This document shows positions 17,898 to 27,087 of a stretch of 64,000 nt of DNA, one piece after another; position 1 is the stretch's first letter, and each line of letters opens with the position of its first letter. The notes beneath the pieces were generated by a model. The model was not told where the DNA came from and ran no database searches. It worked only from the letters and a program-made list of their open reading frames with translations. This stretch comes from Arcobacter sp. (lineage in GTDB: Bacteria > Campylobacterota > Campylobacteria > Campylobacterales > Arcobacteraceae). The position numbers and the translations under genes were made by a program. Location of the stretch: NCBI GenBank assembly GCA_002869565.1, contig PKUJ01000010.1, forward strand, positions 244,883-308,882, in the 5' to 3' direction.

Positions 17898-18862
17898 AAG
17901 GAAGAATTAAATCTTTCTTTATCTTTTAAGACTTGAGCTGTGGCAACAATGTTTAAAATCATTTCGTCATGGCTATTTGAAAATCTTTCTATTATTGTGT
18001 CACAAACTTTAAGAAGTTCATCTTCTCTATGTAAAACACTTAATAATACTGATTTATTATGTAAAGCAAGGGCAACCTGATTTAAAATCTTATTCTCATA
18101 ATTTTCAAACTTTCTTACAACTTCATCGTATATTTCTAAAGCTTTTATATTTTTATGTAAATCTTTTAATCTACTAGCTTTATTTATTAAAGATTTAGCT
18201 ACTAGTTCTGTAATTTTTTCATTTGTTATATTTTCAAATTTTAAAATTACATAATCATAAAATTTAATTGCTTCATCATTTTCTTCATATTGTCCATAAA
18301 TTGAAGCTATATTACAAGCAGCTAAAGCAACTTGCTCTAATACATTTTCATTTTGTGAATTTTCAAAGTTTTTGATAAGTTCTTTATAAACTAAAATAGC
18401 TTTTTTAGGACCATCAATCTCTCCTATACAAATAGCTTTATTCATATATGATTTAGTTAAAACAATTTCTAAATCAAAAGATATATCCATTATATAATTT
18501 TCTAATAAAATATCATAAGTTTTTAACTCTTGTTCAAACTCTTTTTCTTTTGCAAATACCAAGGCTTTATTATAGTACGCATAAGCAAGAAATCTAAAAA
18601 TAGTCTCATTTTCAGTCTCTTTAAATCTATCAATTATTTCATCATAACTTTCAATAACTTCAAGATTTTTATTTAGGTTTGTCAGAGCAGTAGCTTCGCC
18701 CATAAGAGTATAGAATATGTCCATGTCACTATTTGCTTTTTCAAGCAAAAAAGGAATCAAAGATAAAGCAGCTTTAAATTCCTTATTTTGAAGTTTTTTA
18801 TTAAATTCATTGTATAAGTTTTCAAAACTATCTACTAATTTAAATTGACTCACTTCTCTCAC
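17894..18862 (-). CDS. Tetratricopeptide-repeat protein
   Basis: A 322-residue, all-helical protein with about five to six TPR-like units of the form 'ALxxYDEVxxxFENxxNExIxxxVAxALxNKA'. No signal peptide or membrane helix was seen, so it is probably cytoplasmic. TPRs mediate protein-protein contacts; no enzyme domain is present. The same repeat style occurs in the membrane-anchored protein at 23426-24883, so the two belong to one lineage-specific group. Partners are unknown. Confidence 0.75.
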   Translation of the reverse strand: MREVSQFKLVDSFENLYNEFNKKLQNKEFKAALSLIPFLLEKANSDMDIFYTLMGEATALTNLNKNLEVIESYDEIIDRFKETENETIFRFLAYAYYNKALVFAKEKEFEQELKTYDILLENYIMDISFDLEIVLTKSYMNKAICIGEIDGPKKAILVYKELIKNFENSQNENVLEQVALAACNIASIYGQYEENDEAIKFYDYVILKFENITNEKITELVAKSLINKASRLKDLHKNIKALEIYDEVVRKFENYENKILNQVALALHNKSVLLSVLHREDELLKVCDTIIERFSNSHDEMILNIVATAQVLKDKERFNSSF

Positions 18863-18949
18863 CTCTTTTCTAATATAAAGAAACTTTTTATATATTAAAT
18901 TTTATTACTATAAGGCTATATTCAATATTAAACGTATCTTGTTAAATTA

Positions 18950-18980
18950 TTTATTTATAAAAATTTAATTTTATAAATAA
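18950..18980 (-). terminator. Hairpin downstream of TRAP permease
   Basis: Perfect 12-bp arms TTATTTATAAAA / TTTTATAAATAA around a six-base loop, starting at the end of the permease gene. It is AT-only but well placed to stop leftward transcription; the U-tract is imperfect. Confidence 0.45.
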
Positions 18981-20786
18981 TTAATTCATTGGAAAAGGAA
19001 ACATAATGATTACAAAAGCTAATATAATTAAAGCTGTTCTAGTAATAATTACTAATTTATCATTTACCAAAGCATTTGATAAAAGAGCAAGTCCTACTGC
19101 AATTTTTACAAAAGAGATTAAAGCTAAGAGAAAATTTTCATTAGGATAAATCAGATATTTATTTGAAATAAAAGCTAAAGGAACTATATATAAACCTATT
19201 CCTAATTTCATAGCTTTTGAAACAACACCTAACCAATTTGTTTGTGCCATACCAGAGGCTATAAAAACTGTTCCACATACTGGGGGAGTAATAGTTGATA
19301 ATAAGGCAAACCAAAATATAAATAAATGTGCTTGAAGTGCTGATAATCCAAACTCTTGTAAAATTGGACCTGCAACAGAAACACAAATAATATATGCAGC
19401 AGTAGTAGGAACTTCCATTCCTAAAATCAGACAAGCAAGTGCAGTTAAAAGTAAGGCAATCCAAAGATTATCGCCTGCTAAAAACAAAATAGCTGAAGTG
19501 ATTTTTACACCAACACCTGTAATATTTAAAACACCAATAATAATACCTGCACAAATAATAACAGATGCAATAGTAGAAATTTGCTTAGAAGCAGTGATAC
19601 AAGCTTCTAAGAATCTAAAGATAAAACCTTTTAAAGAAATTTTCCAATCTTGATTTACAAAAAGCAAAAATATACTTGCAAAAATTGCTAATGCTGCAGA
19701 ATACTGAGGTGTTTTACCAACAAGAAGTAGTGAATATAAAAGTATCCCAAAAGGGATAATAAAAAATGGTGCAAGCTTTAAAACTAATCTTGATGTAGGA
19801 ATTTCATCTTCATTCATTGCCACTAAATTATATTTTTTTGCAAAAACATCAATGCCAATCCATACAGTAAAAAAGAATAAAATTGCAGGAAATATTGCAG
19901 CACTCATTATTGTTGAGTAATTTACTCTCAATAACTCGGCCATAATAAAAGCTCCTGCTCCCATAAGTGGAGGCATAATTTGCCCACCAGTTGAAGCTAC
20001 AGCCTCAACAGCAGCGGCTAAACTTGCTGGATATTTTAATCTAATCATAGTTGGAATAGTAAAAGCTCCAGTTGAAGCTACATTTGCAGAAGCTGAACCA
20101 GAAATAGAACCAAAAAAACCAGAAGCGAGTACAGATACTTTTGCTGCCCCTCCTCTTAATCTTCCTGCAAGTTTTGTAGACATTGACATAAAAGCATTAC
20201 CACCTTCTCCCACTCCTACAAAAGCACCAAGAATAACGAACACAGCAACTACATTTACAGATATTCCAGTTAAACTTCCAAATATTCCACCTTCTGCAAT
20301 AACTAATGTTCCTAAGAAACTATCTAATGGTATTTTTTGATGTCCAAAATCTCCAGGAATATAATGTCCCCACAAACCATATGCCAAAGCAATTGAAGCA
20401 GTTAAAGGTAGAGCTAATTTTATTGCACGTCTTGCCATTTCTAAAACAGCTAAGAGTAAAGAAATAGATACAAAGTATTGTAAATTTCCTTCTAAAGAAC
20501 CATATTGATCTTCTAAATCAATATGATTGTCTATAATAAAATATGTAGAAAAAAGTGCACATATTAATAAAATATATCCAAAATACTTAGTTAACATAGA
20601 ACTATTTTCATCTTCTGAAAATAAAAATATACAAGGTAGTACTAAAGCTAAATGAATAGGTCTACTAACTAAGTTAGGCATTAAACCTGTAAATATCAAA
20701 TAAATATGAAAAGATACTGTAACGATAGCGAGAAAAGCTACAATCAAATATTTTTTTGATTGTAGCTGTTTTTTTAAATCCAACAT
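18981..20786 (-). CDS. TRAP transporter permease, fused small and large subunits (TAXI type)
   Basis: A 601-residue protein with more than 14 hydrophobic helices. This is the fused DctQ-DctM form that works with TAXI solute-binding proteins. Family marks are 'SISGSASANVASTGAFTIPTMIRL' and 'ASTGGQIMPPLMGAGAFIMAELL', which recur almost the same in the second permease at 59648-61597. It would carry a small organic solute across the inner membrane driven by an ion gradient. It lies ten bases after its binding-protein gene. Unlike the second system, it has no catabolic genes beside it, so the substrate is open. Confidence 0.92.
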   Translation of the reverse strand: MLDLKKQLQSKKYLIVAFLAIVTVSFHIYLIFTGLMPNLVSRPIHLALVLPCIFLFSEDENSSMLTKYFGYILLICALFSTYFIIDNHIDLEDQYGSLEGNLQYFVSISLLLAVLEMARRAIKLALPLTASIALAYGLWGHYIPGDFGHQKIPLDSFLGTLVIAEGGIFGSLTGISVNVVAVFVILGAFVGVGEGGNAFMSMSTKLAGRLRGGAAKVSVLASGFFGSISGSASANVASTGAFTIPTMIRLKYPASLAAAVEAVASTGGQIMPPLMGAGAFIMAELLRVNYSTIMSAAIFPAILFFFTVWIGIDVFAKKYNLVAMNEDEIPTSRLVLKLAPFFIIPFGILLYSLLLVGKTPQYSAALAIFASIFLLFVNQDWKISLKGFIFRFLEACITASKQISTIASVIICAGIIIGVLNITGVGVKITSAILFLAGDNLWIALLLTALACLILGMEVPTTAAYIICVSVAGPILQEFGLSALQAHLFIFWFALLSTITPPVCGTVFIASGMAQTNWLGVVSKAMKLGIGLYIVPLAFISNKYLIYPNENFLLALISFVKIAVGLALLSNALVNDKLVIITRTALIILAFVIIMFPFPMN

Positions 20787-20795
20787 ATATTTAGA

Positions 20796-21746
20796 CTATT
20801 TTAATTTTTCTGGAACGTTTGCTTTTATTTCATTGTAATATTTCAATGCACCTTTATGAAGTTTTACATTAAACATATTTAAATTTTTTGTAGTAATAGC
20901 TTTCCACCATACACTTTGTTTTTCTAAATTTGGCTTTGATTCCCAAAATGCTTTTGTAAATTTATATGCTGTCTCTTCACTCATAGTAGTTGTAGTATAA
21001 ACTCCTACAGGTAAGGTTGTAGTAGAAATATCTTCATCAATTCCAGCATAAGTTCCTGCAGGAATAATTAGTTTATCTCTTTTTGTTTTTGCAATTTGTT
21101 CATCACTCATAGATAAAATCTTAATTTTACTACTAGCCGCAGCTTCGATTACATTTGGAGCAGGATAAGAACCTGATGTAGCAAAACCATCAATTTGTCC
21201 ATTTTTAAGAGCTGCAACAGCACCTGAAAGTTCAGCACCGATAAGATTCACTTCACCTTTTAATCCAAATAAATCAACATATTTTTTAGCTTCTTTCGCC
21301 CCAAAACTTCCTTTACCAATAAGTAAAGATTTTCCTTTTAAATCTGAAAAAGTATTTATCCCTGATTTTTCACTAACAACCATATGCATTGTTAAATATG
21401 GAATAGGAAAAAGAGATCGAATTTTACTATAATCTTCAGCTTTATCTTTTTTGAACATAGCTTTCTGAGCAAGCGCAAGTTTTACTAAAACAGGAGGTGT
21501 AGTAAAAACATAATTACCTTCTCTTTTTTTAACTTCTTTCACATTTTTAACAGAACCTTGACTCTCTTCTATAGTAATTTTCAGGTTATTATTACTTTTT
21601 TTAGCAATATTTTCACCTACTTGCACTGCCATTTGATAATAAGATGATGACGATTTTGCAGACTTATAAGTGATTCGTTCACTTGCATTTAAATTCAATA
21701 CCATAGCACCTATTGCGCCAACTAATAAAATATTGCCTAACTTCAT
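20796..21746 (-). CDS. TAXI-family TRAP transporter solute-binding protein
   Basis: A secreted periplasmic binding protein of about 316 residues. A signal peptide ('LGNILLVGAIGAMVLNLNASERI') is followed by the TAXI pattern 'TYKSAKSSSSYYQMAVQVGENIAKK', 'VFTTPPVLVKLALAQ' and 'GALKYYNEI' near the end. The upstream ATG at 21758 is followed by GGAGAG, so the second ATG at 21746, which has that ribosome site, is preferred. It delivers its ligand to the fused permease directly downstream. Known TAXI ligands include glutamate and related dicarboxylates, but none can be assigned here. Confidence 0.88.
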   Translation of the reverse strand: MKLGNILLVGAIGAMVLNLNASERITYKSAKSSSSYYQMAVQVGENIAKKSNNNLKITIEESQGSVKNVKEVKKREGNYVFTTPPVLVKLALAQKAMFKKDKAEDYSKIRSLFPIPYLTMHMVVSEKSGINTFSDLKGKSLLIGKGSFGAKEAKKYVDLFGLKGEVNLIGAELSGAVAALKNGQIDGFATSGSYPAPNVIEAAASSKIKILSMSDEQIAKTKRDKLIIPAGTYAGIDEDISTTTLPVGVYTTTTMSEETAYKFTKAFWESKPNLEKQSVWWKAITTKNLNMFNVKLHKGALKYYNEIKANVPEKLK

Positions 21747-21812
21747 TTTTCTCTCCATAAGATAGTTTTGATAAATTATATCAAGAAAAAATTTATACTT
21801 GGTAAAAAATAT

Positions 21813-22292
21813 TTAACTTTTTGCAAACTTTTCTAAACTATCACCTTCAAGTCTATAACCAATCCACTCATCCAAAGATACAGCGCCAAGACCTTCATAA
21901 AAATCCCGAGAAGGAGTATTCCAGTCCAAACAAGACCACTCAAAGCGACCACAATTTTCAGTTAAAGCTTTCTTTGCAAGATGTTTTAACATAAGCTTTC
22001 CTGCTCCTAAACCTCGCTTAGACTCTGTTACATATAAATCTTCCAAATAAATACCATACTTACCAAGCCAAGTAGAATAATTGTAAAAATAAATAGCATG
22101 ACCAATAGCAATGCCATCTTCTTCACATATCAAAGCTTTTACTGTAGAATTCTTGCCAAAAATAGCTTCTCTAGTCTCTTCAAGATTTGTCTTAACAGCA
22201 TCTGGTTCTTTCTCATAAATAGCAAGTTCAATTATAAAATCTAAAATTGTTTGAGTATCAGATGCAAGTGCATCTCTTATTGTTATTGACAT
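21813..22292 (-). CDS. GNAT acetyltransferase, diamine/thialysine acetyltransferase-like
   Basis: A 159-residue GNAT enzyme. The start 'ITIRDALASDTQTILDFIIELAIYEKEPDAV' and the acetyl-CoA site 'LEDLYVTESKRGLGAGKLMLKHLAKKA' (about 87-113), with 'FEWSCLDWNTPSRDFYEGLGA', resemble the spermidine/thialysine acetyltransferase (SAT) branch, where 'W..LDWN..' is typical. It would acetylate a small amine, perhaps a polyamine or thialysine. It sits between the TAXI gene and a small periplasmic protein with gaps suggesting its own transcript. Confidence 0.85.
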   Translation of the reverse strand: MSITIRDALASDTQTILDFIIELAIYEKEPDAVKTNLEETREAIFGKNSTVKALICEEDGIAIGHAIYFYNYSTWLGKYGIYLEDLYVTESKRGLGAGKLMLKHLAKKALTENCGRFEWSCLDWNTPSRDFYEGLGAVSLDEWIGYRLEGDSLEKFAKS

Positions 22293-22355
22293 ATTTTATT
22301 CCTCTAAATTAATTAAAGAAAATATATCAAGGGAAAACTTAATAAGAGTTTATTT

Positions 22356-22826
22356 CTAATTCGTACCTTCCCAAATTTTAATACAATCTTTTGCTGTAAC
22401 GCCAAATCTAAATAGTTCTTTTTTTGAACTTGAATTTGTGTAAACATATGTTACGTTAATATCACTTTGAAGAAATCTTTTTGAACTTTGGCAAATACCT
22501 TCTATAATAAACGTTTCCATTCTTGATTTATCTTCATTTATCACAGCTTCATCACTTTTGGGGGCAATATTTATTTCATAAGTTGAAATAAGTGTTAAAC
22601 CTTCTGCTTTTATAGATACGTATTGGGTATAGTTATCAACTTTTTGTGGAAGTTTTTTACTAACCTCATCAACAACTAATTTTACAATCTCTTTATTTTG
22701 TAACTTCAACTGTTTGTCCGCTCGCTTTTGAGACATAGGGTCATCTGTTTTAGGTAAATCATTTTTTGCCAAACTAAAACTTATAATTGCAAAAAATGAG
22801 CATATCACTAATAATATATTTTTCAT
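22356..22826 (-). CDS. Hypothetical periplasmic protein
   Basis: A 156-residue protein with a signal peptide (residues 1-20, 'LLVICSFFAIISFSLAKND'). The mature part starts with a charged helix ('DDPMSQKRADKQLKLQNKEIVKLVVDEVSKKLPQKVD') followed by beta-prone segments ending in 'KDCIKIWEGTN'. It has two Cys residues in the mature part ('GICQSS', 'AKDCIK') that could form a disulfide. No family is recognised. It is divergent from the small secreted protein at 22988. Confidence 0.6.
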   Translation of the reverse strand: MKNILLVICSFFAIISFSLAKNDLPKTDDPMSQKRADKQLKLQNKEIVKLVVDEVSKKLPQKVDNYTQYVSIKAEGLTLISTYEINIAPKSDEAVINEDKSRMETFIIEGICQSSKRFLQSDINVTYVYTNSSSKKELFRFGVTAKDCIKIWEGTN

Positions 22827-22880
22827 ATTCTTCTTTTCTAGTCAAATTTAAATATAAACTTTATCAAAAAACATTGATTA

Positions 22881-22904
22881 AAAAAATGACATATATCATT
22901 TTTT
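22881..22904. promoter_or_regulatory. U-tract hairpin between two divergent genes
   Basis: Arms AAAAAATGA / TCATTTTTT with a six-base loop and further T residues. It sits in a divergent intergenic region where a terminator is not expected, so it may belong to a small RNA or be chance in AT-rich DNA. A TATGAT -10-like box lies at about 22944 for the rightward gene. Confidence 0.3.
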
Positions 22905-22987
22905 TTGATATTTTTTTTATTTAATAAAAAAGATAATTAAGATATGATACTTTTAATTCTAAAATAAATATATAAAAAGGCAATAAT

Positions 22988-23224
22988 ATGAAAAAAGTTT
23001 TAATCTCTTTACTGATAATGAGTAATTTCTTATTTGCAGCGGTTGTTAATCAATGTAAAGAAACAAAATTAACTGAAACTACAAGTATTCTATCTTGCCC
23101 AAGTGGTGATTATGAAGCAACCTTTGAATTAAAATCCCAAAAAAGAAATTTGAAAGAAGCGCCAGTATTAAAACTACTTGGGAAAAGAGAACCGGATATT
23201 ATTAATAACTATAATCGGAAATAA
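22988..23224 (+). CDS. Small secreted protein of unknown function
   Basis: A 78-residue product with a signal peptide (1-17, 'LISLLIMSNFLFAAV') and a short mature part holding two Cys ('NQCKETK', 'ILSCPSGDYEATFEL') that could form a disulfide. AAAGGC lies just upstream of the ATG. Size and layout suggest a periplasmic small protein. No family is recognised. Confidence 0.5.
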   Translation: MKKVLISLLIMSNFLFAAVVNQCKETKLTETTSILSCPSGDYEATFELKSQKRNLKEAPVLKLLGKREPDIINNYNRK

Positions 23225-23253
23225 GTGGTTATATTTTTAAAGATAATCGAAGT

Positions 23254-23388
23254 TTAGACATATTCTACCTCACTTAAAATCTCTTCTTTAGCAAGATGTT
23301 TTAAGTATTTTTCTCTAGCAATACCAAACTTTTGTGAGAACTTAACTTTATATTCGCTAAGATAATTAATAATGTATTCTTTTGTCAC
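23254..23388 (-). pseudogene. Collapsed MNT-type nucleotidyltransferase (antitoxin-like) remnant
   Basis: A 44-codon frame with a GTG start. Its first half ('TKEYIINYLSEYKVKFSQKF') looks like the N-terminus of MNT-family nucleotidyltransferases and its last half ('YLKHLAKEEILSEVEYV') like their C-terminus. The GSFARG-like active site and catalytic Asp residues that should lie between are absent. This looks like an in-frame internal deletion of about 50 codons. An ATG inside the last codons (23261) opens a 10-codon frame ending at 23229, as would be expected for the start of an overlapping HEPN partner that has also been lost. Recognition is by pattern only. Confidence 0.45.
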
Positions 23389-23425
23389 TTTTAATCATTG
23401 TTTGATTTTAATATTTTAATATATT

Positions 23426-24883
23426 TTATTTTTCAATAGTTTTGTTATGATTTTCAAATATCTCAATATATCTTAAAATTCGTTCTTTGATTTTTTCATC
23501 TTCAAAAGAATTTGCCCAAGTTTTTAATTCGTTAAAACTCCATAAATTACTTAAAGACATTTTTGCATAAGTTCTTTTCCATTCTTTTAACTTTTCATCG
23601 TTATTTTCATATCTTGATTCATTAATAATTTTTAGAATATCAAACATTAATAAGTTTTCTTTTTTATTATTCGCAATTTTTTCATATAACAGTAAATCAT
23701 TATTACTAATATTTGTATTATTAATTAATTGAATTTCAAATTTATTAATAAATGCATCTAAAACATTCAATAATACTTCTTCATTTCCATTTTTAAACTT
23801 TTCAATTACTTCATCATAAATTAATAAAGCTTTATCATTATCATTAATGTATGAATAATACCAACCTTTTCCAACCAATGCTGATGAAACAAACTTCTGA
23901 ATTAACTCGTTACTTGAATAATTAAACATATCTACTAATTCTTCATGTATTTTAAATCTTTTTTCAAACTTCTTTTGATTAAATAAAATTACAGCTATAT
24001 TATTTAAACTAATAGATACTATTTCTAAAATAGAAGAATTACTTGAATTCTTGAAACTCTCAACTAATTTTCTATATACTTTTAATGATTCATCTTTAGA
24101 CTTTAATGTTAAATCTAAAAAATATGCTTTTTGAAATAATGCATTACATAAGTCTCTATCATCAGAAGCAATTTTAATTGCTTTGTCAATGAAAATCAAT
24201 GCTCGTTTATCTTCTTTTTTATTTTTCATATCTAAATATTTTGCATACCAATCACCAAAAGTGTATTGATCTTTTTCTCTTTTTTCTAAGATTTCATTTA
24301 CTTTTATTAAAATTTCTTTTTGATTGTCTTTTTGGCTTTCATTTAATTTGTCTTCTATATTAAATTCTTTTAATTGTTCTTGATATAAACTTAAAGCCCG
24401 TTTTTCTATGTTTGTTTGTAAATCTTTTGCTTCTATTCTTATTGGTTCTAAAATTTCATCTTTATTTTTTTTAATCCAATCATTTACAATATCCTTAGAG
24501 TGTGTGGAAGTAAACCTATAAGAAATATAGGAAATACCAAATAATAATATTGTAATTAAAATTCCATACCAAAAGAAATAAATATTAAAATCTGCTAATC
24601 TTTTATCTTGTCTATCAATTATTTGTTTATTATTCTCAAAATCTTTTTCAATAGTTTTTTTATCTATATTATTTTGATTAAACTTATCTTCTAAATTTTT
24701 TATCTCTTTTTTTAGTTCATCAATCCTATAATCTCTTTCTATAATATCTCTATTTAATATATAAAATTTTTCTTCGTAGTATTTATCCTCAAATGAAGTT
24801 GTTTTTTTATTTATTTCATTTGCTGAAATATTGCTAAGAAAAAGGTGTAAAGTTAAAAATAAGAATGCGAAAAGCTTTAACAT
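23426..24883 (-). CDS. Membrane-anchored coiled-coil TPR protein
   Basis: A 485-residue protein. A signal peptide (1-21) is followed by a charged coiled coil (about 30-95), one transmembrane helix ('IYFFWYGILITILLFGISYISYRF', about 100-123), a second helical linker and then several TPR-like units (about 205-400) of the same style as the cytoplasmic protein at 17894-18862 ('ALLIYDEVIEKFKNGNEEVLLNVLDAFINK'). It probably gathers partners at the inner membrane. Partners and role are unknown. There is a 208-base gap, holding the terminator, to htpG upstream. Confidence 0.7.
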   Translation of the reverse strand: MLKLFAFLFLTLHLFLSNISANEINKKTTSFEDKYYEEKFYILNRDIIERDYRIDELKKEIKNLEDKFNQNNIDKKTIEKDFENNKQIIDRQDKRLADFNIYFFWYGILITILLFGISYISYRFTSTHSKDIVNDWIKKNKDEILEPIRIEAKDLQTNIEKRALSLYQEQLKEFNIEDKLNESQKDNQKEILIKVNEILEKREKDQYTFGDWYAKYLDMKNKKEDKRALIFIDKAIKIASDDRDLCNALFQKAYFLDLTLKSKDESLKVYRKLVESFKNSSNSSILEIVSISLNNIAVILFNQKKFEKRFKIHEELVDMFNYSSNELIQKFVSSALVGKGWYYSYINDNDKALLIYDEVIEKFKNGNEEVLLNVLDAFINKFEIQLINNTNISNNDLLLYEKIANNKKENLLMFDILKIINESRYENNDEKLKEWKRTYAKMSLSNLWSFNELKTWANSFEDEKIKERILRYIEIFENHNKTIEK

Positions 24884-25040
24884 AGATTGTCCTAATTAAT
24901 AAAAAAGTTTCAATATTCTATAGTAAAGTATCTATATAGATTGTTAATTGCTTATAAAAAATTTATTTAATAGAACTAGTTGTATGTAGATTCAAGGCGC
25001 GAATAGTTTTTTTTGATTGAGCCTACAATTAGTAGGTAAT

Positions 25041-25090
25041 TAAAAGAAAAACTATTTGCAACGCAGAAGATGCGTGCAAATAGTTCTTTT
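25041..25090 (-). terminator. Terminator of htpG
   Basis: Read leftward, a 15-bp stem (AACTATTTGC plus ACGCA with one bulged base) and a five-base loop are followed by TTTTTCTTTT. It begins right after the htpG stop. A second, partial copy of an arm (gcgcgaatagtt) lies at about 24998-25010, and a CCTAC/GTAGG mini-hairpin at 25022-25036 lies between. Confidence 0.8.
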
Positions 25091-25091
25091 A

Positions 25092-27005
25092 TTAAAGTGC
25101 TTTTGCTGTGATTCTTGAAAGTCTTTGCGCAAACGCTACTGCATCAGTGATTTCCATACCTTCAGATAATTTCGCTTGGTCTAGTAATACCCATGAAACA
25201 TCAGATACTAAAGAGTCATCACTTAAACCATTTAGTTTAGTAACAATTTCATGATCTGGGTTGATTTCTAAGATTGGAGCAGATTCAGGCATTGCTTGTC
25301 CCATTGCTCTCATCATTTGAGCCATTTGTGCCATTTGTGCATCACCTGCGTCTTTTACAACACATGATGGAGATTCAGAAAGTCTGTTTGTAACTCTTAC
25401 ATCAGAAACTGCTTCACCTAAAATATCTTTGATTTTTTTAGTGATATCTTCAAATTTTTCTTCAACTTCTTTTTTCTCTTCTTCTGTTTGTTCTACTTTT
25501 GGAGCTTCACAAGATGTAATATCTTTAAATTCCCACTCTTGGTATGAACCATACATTGGAGTAATGATTTCATCGATTTCTTTATCATCTAAGATAAGAA
25601 CTTCGATATCATTTTTCTTATAAGCTTCTAATAAAGGAGAGTTTCTAAGAACATTTTCATTTTCACCTACGATGTAGTAAATTGCTTTTTGTTCAGAGTC
25701 AGCTGCTTCTTTATATGCTGCAAGAGAAGTCATTTTAGGAGCTTCTGTTTTAGATGATTTAAATCTAAGTAATTCTAAGATAGCTTCTTTATTTGTGAAG
25801 TCTTGGTATGCACCCTCTTTAAGTGGTCTATTGTATTGCTCAATAAATACTGCATATTTTTCTTCATCTTTTGACATTTTTTTGATTTCTGCAAGAATCT
25901 TTTTAACAGAACCTTGTTTGATATTTGCCATTACTCTATTTTCTTGTAAGATTTCTCTTGAAACGTTTAATGGTAAATCTTCTGAATCAATAATACCTCT
26001 TACAAATCTAAGATAAGTTGGCAATAATTCTTTTTCAGAATCTGTAATAAATACTCTTTTTACGTATAACTTAACACCTGGTTGATAATCAGCTCTGTAC
26101 ATATCCATTGGTGCAATTGCAGGGATATAAAATAGTGTTGTATATTCATTTACACCTTCAGCTTTTGTATGAATAACAGCCATAGGATCTTGTGAATCAT
26201 GAGAAATTGATTTATAGAAATCGTTATATTCATCATCTTTTAATTTTGACTTTGGTTGCATCCATAAAGCTGTTGCTTCATTGATTTTTTCATGTCTTTT
26301 TTCAGTTGTTTTTTTAGCTTCTTTTCCAGCTTTTTCATCTTCTTCACTTAACTCTTCTGTTACTTCTTCTGAATAGTTTAAGAAAATTGGGTATGCAATA
26401 TGGTTAGAATATTTTCCAACGATTGTTGTGATTCTTTCTTTTACTGCGAACTCACCTGCTTCTTCATCTTTTAACTTGATATAAATAACTGTTCCTGAAG
26501 ATTCTTTTGTAACTTCTGTTAAATCAAATTCACCTGTACCATCACTTGACCATTTGTAAGCCGTTTCTTCACCTGCTTTTTTAGAAATAACATCTACCTT
26601 AGAAGCTACCATAAATACAGAGTAAAAACCAACACCAAATTGACCAATAAGATTTGAATCTTTTTTAGCATCACCTGTCATTGCTTCAACAAATGATTTT
26701 GTTCCTGATTTTGCAATCGTACCAATAGAAGCGATTAAATCTTCTTCGTTCATACCAATACCATTATCTGAAATAGTTAATGATTTATCTGCTTCATCAA
26801 AAGAGATATTGACAGCTCCCGACCAATCTTCTGGTAGTTTTGCTTTAATATTTTCATCTGTAAGTTTTAAATAATTTAATTTATCAATTGCATCACTTGC
26901 ATTTGATACAAGCTCTCTTATAAAAATCTCTTTATTAGAGTATAAAGAGTGCGTCATTAAATGTAATAGTTGTCCAACTTCTGTTTGAAACTGATGTTTT
27001 GCCAT
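25092..27005 (-). CDS. htpG: Hsp90-family molecular chaperone HtpG
   Basis: A 637-residue protein, full length. The N-terminal GHKL ATPase domain shows 'REL(V)SNASDAIDKLNYLKL' (about 31-50), 'ISDNGIGMNEEDL' and 'LIGQFGVGFYSVFMVA'; the middle domain has 'LPLNVSREILQENR'. The C-terminal dimer domain follows with a Met/Gln-rich stretch ('AQMAQMMRAMGQAM'). It is a cytosolic ATP-dependent chaperone. AGGAG lies about seven bases before the ATG. A CIRCE-like inverted repeat (27088-27114) upstream suggests repression by HrcA and heat induction. A strong terminator closes the gene. Confidence 0.97.
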   Translation of the reverse strand: MAKHQFQTEVGQLLHLMTHSLYSNKEIFIRELVSNASDAIDKLNYLKLTDENIKAKLPEDWSGAVNISFDEADKSLTISDNGIGMNEEDLIASIGTIAKSGTKSFVEAMTGDAKKDSNLIGQFGVGFYSVFMVASKVDVISKKAGEETAYKWSSDGTGEFDLTEVTKESSGTVIYIKLKDEEAGEFAVKERITTIVGKYSNHIAYPIFLNYSEEVTEELSEEDEKAGKEAKKTTEKRHEKINEATALWMQPKSKLKDDEYNDFYKSISHDSQDPMAVIHTKAEGVNEYTTLFYIPAIAPMDMYRADYQPGVKLYVKRVFITDSEKELLPTYLRFVRGIIDSEDLPLNVSREILQENRVMANIKQGSVKKILAEIKKMSKDEEKYAVFIEQYNRPLKEGAYQDFTNKEAILELLRFKSSKTEAPKMTSLAAYKEAADSEQKAIYYIVGENENVLRNSPLLEAYKKNDIEVLILDDKEIDEIITPMYGSYQEWEFKDITSCEAPKVEQTEEEKKEVEEKFEDITKKIKDILGEAVSDVRVTNRLSESPSCVVKDAGDAQMAQMAQMMRAMGQAMPESAPILEINPDHEIVTKLNGLSDDSLVSDVSWVLLDQAKLSEGMEITDAVAFAQRLSRITAKAL

Positions 27006-27087
27006 AAATTTCTCCTATATATTTTAATATTTTGTAAATAGAATTTTATCACAACTTTATAAAAGGAAGCTAAAGTTTATCAATTAT

